Assembly: GCA_027625915.1 (NCBI GenBank)
Contig: JANTQA010000029.1
Location: 868,001 to 932,000 of the forward strand
DNA: 64,000 nucleotides
DNA from: Anaeramoeba flamelloides
Taxonomy: Eukaryota; Metamonada; Anaeramoebidae
Direction: 5' to 3'
Part shown: positions 56,265 to 64,000 of the stretch, in pieces
Numbering within the stretch: position 1 is the first letter of the stretch
Layout of the letters: every line of letters starts with the position of its first letter
Notes under the pieces: generated by a model
Told to the model about the DNA's origin: nothing
Databases searched by the model: none
The model's input: the letters and a program-made list of their open reading frames with translations, nothing else
Made by a program: the position numbers and the translations under genes

Positions 56265-59200
56265 ATGACTTTTGATACTTTTGCATTTGGGTGGAGCGCT
56301 TTTGATCTCAGCAATGAAAAAAAGGACATTTTAAAAGGATACAAGGTCAATTCAATTGAAGGTGTAAGGATGATTGCAGGAGGAGATCAAAGCTGCTTGG
56401 TTTGGTCGGGAAAAAATGAGCTATATTTGTGTTGGTGCAATTCGGAAAAAAAGAAACACCATAGTGTCCTAGAAAACGAAGAGATTATGAAAATAACGGC
56501 AAACAATTATAATAACCTAATTTTAACACGCTCAGGCAAGGTCTATTCGATTGGTGATTTTGGTGAGGGCGGCATGTTACCATTTCAAGATCCAAAAAAA
56601 TGTCATCCTTATTTCCCTCGTTTAATAACATGGTTTATAGAAAATAACCTCAAGGTAATTGATATCGCTTGTAATGCAACTGGTTATTTTTATATTACTT
56701 CAAATAAGACTTTGTACTCAAGCGGAAGCCAAATTTATAGTAAATTTTTTTACTTTTTTAACATTTTCATATTTTTGAAACCAAAAAATCCTTTTTTCGT
56801 TTGCTTGATCATTTCCCATTCATAATTCGGAATTTGTTTTATTTGTTGTTTTAATTAATGGACTTGTGAGAAAATGGTTATTGAGTTGAAAAAATATAAT
56901 TTCTAAGAAAAAACTGAAATATTCATTTAATTATTACGTTTTCAGGTGACAACAGTAAAATTGTTGATAAAAACGCTCCTTGGAAGTGTTCTATAATCAA
57001 CAGTTAGATTTACCCACGTAAAATTTCTTTTAAAAAAAAAATAGGAAATTTTTCACTTTTCCAATCATTTTTACCCTTCTTAGATCCATTCCAAAATTTG
57101 AGTTTAATATTTTAAAATTTCCATTTCAAATCTATAAACACAAAAATTCCACTAGCCGTTCTAAATATTTTTAAAAGTTGCTTTTGATAAGTTTGAAGTG
57201 TTCTCAAAATTGAACTTGTACTTGAAAATCCCTTATAGGACTTTTTTTAAAAAATCAAAAATCTATTTGAAAATTTTATTTTGTTATATATCCCTTAGCA
57301 CCCCGGATTTACCTAAATTTCATCAAGTTTTTTAAATTAGATTTAAAATGATATTGATCTACTAATATATTAATTTTCTTATTTGTCTTTAAACCAGATT
57401 TGAATTATAATAAAAAGTCAAAATAGTTCAAAGATAAAGTAGTTAAGTTATTGATTTTTTTTTTTGAAATTGAAAAAAAAAATGATAATTATTCATTTTT
57501 ACATTTTTTTTAAAGATTTTTATTTTTATTTTATTTTTTTAAATCAGAAATTTTATTACATTAATAGTAATTCAAAACTCAATACATTAATTTATTAATA
57601 ATAACCACCAAAAAATTTTGCTAATTTTATGATAAAAAAAATAAATAAAAAAATAAATTACTTTGAAATTTAATTTTTTTTTTTTAGAAAAAATTTCAAT
57701 AAATATCTAATAAAGAGAAAAATGAAATTTATTTCTTTAGGCCAAAATTAAATTTTTAATATGATTAATTTTCTAAAACTTTTATTTAAGCAATAGATAA
57801 TAATTGAAAATCAAAAAAAAAAAAAAAAATTGTAAAATAATTTCAATTTATTAAATTGGAATAAAACAAATATACATTACTATTTCATCGATAAAATATT
57901 TATACCCAAATTTGAAATAAAATAAAAAATAACTCTTAAATATTATTCCGTGATATAATAAAATAATCTCCGAAACCAAATTTTTTTTTATTGCATTTTG
58001 TAATTGGTAAAAATTTGAATAATATATTTGCGATATTTGGATTGTTCCTTAATAAATTAATCCAGATCTTGTTAAATAAGTTCTGATATATGGTCTCTAA
58101 TTCAACAATATTGTTTATTTTATGTCTAGATTTTAAAAAGTCAAAAATTAAAAAATTGTAAAAAATAAAAAAAAAATTCAATTATTAATCTGACTCGAAC
58201 TATTGGACAAATCATTTAAAATTGAAAAAAAATCTTGTTGAAAAAATTGAAAAATTTTGCAATGAAAAAAAATTTGATTTTTTTTTCTAATATAATTTAT
58301 ATTTTTTTTATTTTTAAATTATTTAGAATCTAATATAGATATTGATATTGAATCGTAATCAGTAGATAAAACAAATTTTCTATGTGATGTTATAATAACT
58401 TTTATAATGAATAAATAATTTAATCAAGCATTTTAGGCAATTTTGGGGTGCAAAGGGCCCCCAAAAAATTTCCAGAAAGTATGATGTGTTTTAAATGTTA
58501 AAACTAAGAGGTTTTTGATGTCTAGACAAACTTTTCAAAAAAAAAAAAAAAATTTATTTTGACAAAATTTGGAAAAATAATAAAATCACTAATAACCAAA
58601 AAAAAATTCCCAATGTTGAAAAAATTTTTTTCAAGTTATTTTTTTATTTTAAGTAACTATACAATTTTTAATTATAAAATTTTCTTTCTAAGATAATTGT
58701 TTATTAATTCTATACCTTATTATCCTTTGATAACATTTCAAATTAAAATTTTTGTTTGAAATGTTTTTAGGTTATTTGGGGTGCTAAGGGATATGTATTG
58801 ATTTTAACTTAAAAAATAGTATTTTTGTTTCCAATTTCTCAGAATGAAAATTCTTTTTGAGAAGTGAAAGAAAAATAACACAATAAACCAAACATTCTTT
58901 GTGGTGGAAACGTATTCCTCAAGGTTTACAATCACTGAAGACTGAAAAAAGAATATCTTGGGTTAGGTCACTACAAGGAAAAAATAAATTCTGAAAATTA
59001 AAGTTAGCCAAAACTACACATTGGATTTCATTTATATATCAAATATATCAAGTGATGTAGATCTGAAAAATATAGCATCACTTTTGATATTTTTTTATAT
59101 ATTTTTACTAGAAAATAATAACTTTTATAAATTATTTTTTCAAAGTTATGATAATTTTATGAAATTAAGAAAAGATAGCTATTAAACTAATTAAGATCCA

Positions 59201-60523
59201 AATACCCCCCTTTTCAAAAATACCGACTTTTGAAAAAAACACCTATTTTTGGGGTATTTTTTTAATGAAAAAAGTTGAAATGAATTAATAATTGATTAAA
59301 CATTAAGATTGAAAAAAGAATAAATGTTAAAACGATTTGCAGAAAACAATTAGGAGTGGGGTTTATATAAAAACCCAAATATGGAAAAAAATAAAAAGAT
59401 AAAAAATATTCCAAAAACAGATAAAAAATCAGATTTTCAATTTAATTTAACGATATCCTTTGATTGAAATTTTGGCTTTATTTTAAAATTGTAAAAAATA
59501 TGATTCTTTTTAGACTATTATAAAAATAGATTCAAATAATCTCTCCAATAAGTCAAATAAAAAATTTCAAAAATTTTATCATTAAAAATGAAAAATAATA
59601 TTACTGAAAACTTTCATTTTTTTTTGCAATTCCCATCATAATCTAATAAAGTTGTAAACCTTTTTCAAAAAATTCTGTATGCATAATACTGTTTATTATG
59701 TGAGTATATTTCAAATATACAAAATTTAGATTTTTTTTTGAAAAAATTTCCGAGTTATGAATTGGATTAAATTTTTCTTCAAGAATTATTTTGGCAACAG
59801 TAGAATTTTTTATTTAAGGTTTAAAATCCTTGAAATTTGAAAAAATATTATTTTCTTGGATGTGGTGTAAAGTCAAGTTATTTTGGTTCTTAGATGATCG
59901 ATCTTCAACTTGGTATGGGTTTTAATAGTGGTTCAAAATAGCAATTTTTGACCATTTATTTTTTTTCTTTCCAAAACCCGAATTGAAGCGTGTAAGGTTA
60001 ATAGACTGGTAGGTGTTCAAGAATAACTCAAGATTTTTGTGTTGTTGAAGAAAATTTTGATTTACTTTTTATTCAATTGCCCAAAGTAAATTAATTTTTT
60101 GGAAGATCCAAAGAAAATCAAACCTAATAAATTTTTTAATTGAAACCCCAAACCACAATTTTTTATTAAATATCTACCAGTTTATAAGCCTTACATTGCA
60201 CATTAATCTAGATTTCGGAAGAAAAAAAAAAGTAAATTTTACATTTTGATAAATAAACTTTAAAATTAATATAATATTCAAGATCGACTAGCTAAGAACC
60301 AAAATAACATGGCCTGGAACCAAACCCAAGATAATATTTTTTCATTTTTCAGACATTATAAACCTGAAAAGAAAAAAAATTGAGAATTAATTTTACATTC
60401 AATGAAAAATCAAAGTTTTCAAGTCATTAATTTATTGAAATAATACTTGTTTTTAGATCTTCTAAATAACGTTTAAGTGAAAAATTAAACCACTTTAAGT
60501 CTACAAATTACTTTTGAATGAAG

Positions 60524-60591
<68 letters not shown>

Positions 60592-63571
60592 ATGTACTTG
60601 TTTATGTGTGAAATAGGGGGGGGCTAAGAAGAAAATTGTAAAAAGACAAAAAAAATAAAATGAGGGTGAACAACAAAGAAAAAAATTAAATAAAGAACAA
60701 AAAAGAAAAAAATACAAATTAGAGAGAAAAAAAAAAAGAGAAAAAAAAAACAAGAAAAGCTGTAATAATGGGATTCTATGATTTGTAAATATACCTCATT
60801 TGGGGAGCTCTAATAAAAAATCCTCTTGAAGCTTCATAAAATTTCACCATTATTAGCAAAAACACTATTAAGAGAATATCTTTTTTATTTACTAAATTAG
60901 TTATTTTTTAATTGATTTTTTTTGATTGGATTTGGTTTTGATAAATTCTTTCTAAATCATTTTTAATATCTTTTGTATTTATTTCACCCAAATAAGAAAT
61001 GATCTAAATTTTCTACAACATTTTTAAAGGTTTTTCTTTATTTTAAACAAAAAGACAAAATTTACAGTTATTTTCATTTAGAAAATATGGAAATTTATTT
61101 AGACCATTATTAAACGATCGAAAATTCAGGAATAACTCATATATTTTTGATTTAGATAGCTTTACTATTTAAACATGATTTGTTCTGAATGTTTTTTTAA
61201 TTATTTTAAAATATTCAAAACTTTTCTGGACTTTCTTTGAATTTTTAATAACATTTTTAAGAAATTTTGTTTGACTGTAAATATCTGGTTTTTAATAATT
61301 TGTTCAATACTTTCAATTGGATTCCAATTTATCTCAATATTTTCTCCCCGAATTTTGGCAATATCACAAGTTATTAAGTAAAGGAGTTGCCTCAACTTAA
61401 GTTGGTTTCATTTTTCAAAAAGTTTAAACTTTCCTTTATTTATACTTAAATTAATGAAATAAACTAAAAACACGATGAAGTTTTCCCTATCTGTGTTATT
61501 TTAAATAGCATTTCCATTCATATTATCAATAAAACCATTTTGGTGTTTATTTCTTTATATTCAATTCTATTGACATTGGAAAGCTTTTTTTTTCATTTAA
61601 TTTCACAAATTTCTGTTTTTTCTACAATTTTTATTGAGCTTTACCTTTATTCCATTTCATAAATTCAACTCAATCCAAGATTGGATTTCGTGATTCAATT
61701 AAATTCTTTTCTTTCATCACGTCATCACCTTTCAATGATTCCATTCTAATGATTCCATTGGTTTGAAATAGTAGTACTTTTCGGATAGGTGTTTTTTAAG
61801 AATTTGTTTTAAAATAAATCTTTTTTTTTTTATTTAATTCATTGGATTTTTCATCTCTGATTGGTTTGGTCCTGCTATTATGGTATATCACTCTCTTTTA
61901 ATTTAATGTGCTAAATTCCCTGTCCAATGATTGATGCGATATACTAAATTATTTATAATACAACCTTTTCTAATTTCGGCATTATTTGTCCCAATGTGAT
62001 TTCTTGTAAGAGAAAACAACTTTGTTAAGATTATTGTTTTCTGTTCTTATCTCGCTTAACCTCATAGAAACGTAATTGATTTAAACGGGTGAAATTCATC
62101 AAATATCAAAACAAATTAATTTTCAGAAAAAATAAAAACAAAATTCGAACTTTTATGGTTTTATATCTGATAGTAATAATTTTATTGTAAAATTAATTTT
62201 TTTATTTCATATTTTTTAATTCTAAAATTTTCATCTCTTAACAAATAAAAAGAATACAACCATGAGCCAAAAGATAATTTCCCAATAAAGGTTTGGGAAA
62301 ATGTAGATAAAGTTATGAGTGGGGTCGATGGTTTAAGTGTTTTTTTAATATGTGGTGATGAATTGTATGCATACGGACGCAATGAACATGGGAAACTAGG
62401 ACTGGGGTACGTTAATATGGAGTTTGTGCCAGCTTTAGTTCCGAATTTTAAAGGAAACGAAATCAAAAATATTTGTTGTAGAACCGATCATACATTATTA
62501 TTAACAAAAACAGGCAAAATATATTATGCTGGCAAATTGAATTATTCTGCAAAGCCTACAAAAGATTTTATTTTGCTTGATCAATTTAAAGATAAGACAG
62601 TTCAAAGTATTGGGTGTGGCTCGGAACATAGTATAGTTATAACGACGGATAAAAAATTTTATATATGGGGAGTAGAAAATCTAGTGCCGACGCTAATGAC
62701 AGATCTGGATTTTGCAATGCCCGATTATCCCTTAGAATTTAATTGTGGGTTGTTTTGTAATTTTCTATACCCATCTCCGAATGCTAACCCAATTATTTTT
62801 GATTTTTTAAACATTTTAATTAATGGTGAATTTAGTGATTATCAAATTAATCAAATAAAATGCCACACATTTTTTCTAGAGTTAAGAACGGGCCATACAA
62901 AGGAGGAAGTTAATAAAATCTTGGAAAATTATAATAAAACAGAAACATTTACTTTTTTAAAATGGGTTTATTCCGGAATAATTGACAATTATGAATTGAT
63001 TCTTGAGATATTAAAGAAATTAAATTTACAAATATCTTCGGAAAGGGAATTTTTAAATTTAATCAAATCCTTTTATAATGATAATAATTTCAACGATATT
63101 ACTATTTTAATCAAGAAAAATCCAATCAAAATTAATGAAATCGTAAACAAAAAAGAAAGGAAAAAAAGACTTCGAAATAAAAGAAAAAAGAAAAGAAGAA
63201 GGAAAAAACAAATGACGGACTTGAAACGACAGTTAGTCAATCATGAATTAAATGAAAAGCAATTAAACAATATCAAAAATGAGATGCTTATGAATGGAAA
63301 ATTTTTGAAAATAAAAATGAACAGGTTTATTTTATTAGTTAGATCTGGTCTTTATCGATCATTATTCAAGTTTACAGAAAATACCAACAACAATCAAATA
63401 AAAGATTACTCAAGAAAATCAGTGGATTCTTTGCAAATATTTTACAAATATTTTTATACAAATGAAATTGAATTTTTTCCCAAAAATTCCGAGAATAAAC
63501 GTGAATCAATAATCAATGAATTAAATGAATTAAACGATTATTTTCAATTTAACAGAATGTGTAAAATTTAG
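56265..63571 (+). CDS. RCC1-BTB protein split by a 5.5-kb intron
   Basis: Two exons, 56265-56739 and 62253-63571, joined in phase 1 (GTAAAT...AAAG), give 597 aa. The start is the first ATG (MTFDTFAFGWS). RCC1-type propeller repeats fill residues 1-320: VRMIAGGDQSCLVW, IMKITANNYNNLILTRSGKVYSIG, VIDIACNATGYFYIT, then after the intron FLICGDELYAYGRNEHGKLG, KNICCRTDHTLLLTKTGKIYYAG and VQSIGCGSEHSIVIT. Two BTB-like parts follow: QIKCHTFFLELRTG...FLKWVYSGIID, and FNDITILIKK...LKIKMNRFILLVRSGLYRSLF...FYKYFYTNEI. The second is interrupted by a very basic insert (KKERKKRLRNKRKKKRRRKK). Such proteins usually serve as adaptors, for example for CUL3 ligases, or in signalling; the partner here is unknown. 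The junction SGSQIYK-YNHEP restores a propeller strand, which supports the splice. Confidence 0.88.
56940..58920. mobile_element. Relative of the 17848-18596 element, interrupted by a 1.5-kb insertion
   Basis: The left piece (TTACGTTTTCAGGTGACAAC to about 57288) and right piece (58794 to AAACGTATTCCTCAAGG) are collinear with 17848-18596: TTAAAATTTCCATTTCAA, TGTACTTGAAAATCCC and GAGAAGTGAAAGAAAAATAA. The 17.8-kb copy instead carries a 227-bp MITE near the same internal position. Confidence 0.55.
57289..58793. mobile_element. 1.5-kb non-autonomous DNA element, TATCCCTTAGCACCCC ends
   Basis: TATCCCTTAGCACCCC at 57289-57304 is exactly inverted at the right as GGGGTGCTAAGGGATA (58778-58793), followed inward by a weaker ACCTAAA-type match. 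Flanking bases are TA-rich. No transposase was recognised. A minus-strand stretch at 57936-58181 encodes a short peptide (NKIWINLLRNNPNIANILFK) that could be a foreign fragment. An internal GGGGTGCAAAGGGCCCCC near 58445 echoes the terminus. Confidence 0.7.
59815..60365. mobile_element. Old, degenerate copy of the 54737-55290 fold-back element
   Basis: The left arm (TAAGGTTTAAAATCCTTGAA ... TTGGTTCTTAGATGATCGAT ... TTGGTATGGGTTTTAATAG) is still largely aligned with the young copy. The right arm (GATCGACTAGCTAAGAACCA ... AGACATTATAAACC) is more decayed. Arms are now far less alike than in the young copy. Confidence 0.75.
60527..60590. repeat. (TA)n then (TG)n microsatellite
   Basis: About 25 TA units run directly into six or so TG units. 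Confidence 0.97.
60790..61395 (-). mobile_element. LINE copy F fragment, degenerate, antisense to the RCC1-BTB gene
   Basis: On the minus strand the nucleotide pattern of the LINE 3' half is recognisable but frame-broken: a TATATGAGTTATTCCTGAATT-like stretch, then TTTTGTCTTTTTGTTTAAAA in the place of the knuckle segment, and AATTTAGATCATTTCTTATT matching IENIDHFL(W). The better-preserved part at 61395-61201 encodes IEQIIKNQIFTVKQNFLK. The homology is weaker than for copies A-E. Confidence 0.5.
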
Positions 63572-64000
63572 TCAGAATGTTTTTGGAATTATACTTTTTT
63601 TTTTTTTTTTTTTAATTGGAATTATCAAAGGTAAATCTGAGAGAGAAACTTTCAAAATAAATATAAACTAAAATTCCAAATTTTTTGCGAGTTAAAAGAA
63701 TAAAAGAATACCAATAACAAAAATTTATTCCGTTTGGAAATAATTTTGATTTTTTGAAATATTTTGTTATCATTTTTTCGTTTTTTGCTTTTTATTAGCT
63801 TTTTCATTTTTTCACAATATAGTAATCCGTTTAGTTAGATCCAATATTTTTTTTTTTACAATTGTTGATACCCTAATAAAAAAAGTTTTTTATAACATGT
63901 TATAAACGTGTTGTAAAGGTGTATTAAATGTATTAAATGTTATGAAATTTTATAATAAAAATTTTATAACATATATTTTTGTTATAAAAAGTGTTATAAA
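63572..64000. other. Downstream flank with MITE-like fragment and TTATAA-rich edge
   Basis: 63720-63880 resembles the left half of the GATCGATC MITE family (TTTGGAAATAATTTTGATTTT, TTAGTTAGATCC, ACAATTGTTGATA). From 63890 to the window edge ATAAC/GTTATAA words repeat in both orientations (AACATGTTATAA, TTATAAC), suggesting the start of another palindromic element cut by the window. Confidence 0.45.

Larger units (their letters stand above)
56740..62252 (+). other. 5.5-kb intron of the RCC1-BTB gene with nested elements
   Basis: Donor GTAAATTT at 56740 and acceptor AAAAAG ending 62252. Within it I see the element at about 56940-58920 with a 1.5-kb insertion (57289-58793), a degenerate fold-back (59815-60365), a TA/TG microsatellite (60527-60590) and a reversed LINE fragment (60790-61395). 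The rest is A+T-rich and unassigned. Confidence 0.85.

Noticed and set aside
60526-60753. Minus-strand frame over the TA/TG microsatellite
   Set aside because: It is translated simple repeat and poly-A sequence only.
1-64000. tRNA or rRNA genes
   Set aside because: No GGTTCGANTCC-type T-arm with a matching acceptor was found. The TTCGAAT words seen fall in repeats or the 653-aa gene.
63860-64000. TTATAA-rich end of the window as a telomere or subtelomere
   Set aside because: The words are palindromic and irregular, not a fixed G-rich tandem repeat. A truncated inverted-repeat element at the window edge fits better.

Overview
This window is nuclear DNA from a very A+T-rich eukaryote. Coding parts are visibly less A+T-rich than the spacers. 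Introns are spliceosomal (GT...AG, mostly about 50-320 bp, several near 100 bp), the stop codons are standard, and proteins carry long Asn/Lys/Glu/Asp/Ser runs. RCC1-BTB proteins, GCKIII-type kinases, cadherin-like surface proteins and K/E/N-rich giant proteins together suggest a free-living amoeboid protist. Anaeramoeba is my best guess, from protein style only. I found no tRNA, rRNA, CRISPR array, prokaryotic operon or viral gene.

Host genes, left to right: a four-exon UBC12 (NEDD8 E2)-like gene whose active-site position encodes Ser instead of Cys (1138-2025, -); an orphan 653-aa protein (8952-10913, +); a broken cadherin-like surface-protein gene (14569-16741, -); a secreted PQQ/WD-type beta-propeller protein, unusually G+C-rich for the region (19357-20847, -); a two-exon DBF4 homologue with motifs N, M and C (24750-26377, -); a 2149-aa single-exon protein that reads as about a dozen PH-like modules joined by low-complexity linkers (29133-35582, -); a small possible membrane protein (36030-36269, -); a Lys/Ser-rich protein with an unresolved start (39708-40931, -); a six-exon MST/GCKIII kinase (44524-50435, -); and an RCC1-BTB protein split by a 5.5-kb intron (56265-63571, +). 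They form no operon or shared pathway. DBF4 (replication licensing), the E2-like protein, the kinase and RCC1-BTB are ordinary intracellular regulators. The cadherin-like and PQQ-like products are secretory.

Most other recognisable DNA is transposon debris. There are at least five 5'-truncated copies of one or two related LINEs (11.3-12.2, 13.2-14.2, 27.3-28.8, 45.4-46.6, 52.2-54.35 and 60.8-61.4 kb) and many transposase-less terminal-inverted-repeat or fold-back elements. Several are nested: a TA-flanked MITE sits inside a LINE, a 17.5-19.05 kb block has four apparent levels, and a 1.5-kb element sits inside another element within an intron. A 529-bp mariner-like MITE at 23.5-24.0 kb can be compared with its own empty site at 48.3 kb.

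Most notable items: (1) the Cys-to-Ser UBC12-like protein; (2) a tandem array of five imperfect 70-80-bp hairpins at the same relative place in two separate LINE copies; (3) the PH-like array protein; (4) two introns swollen 40-50 fold by transposon insertions. All splice sites, domain calls and repeat boundaries were read by eye, with no database search.
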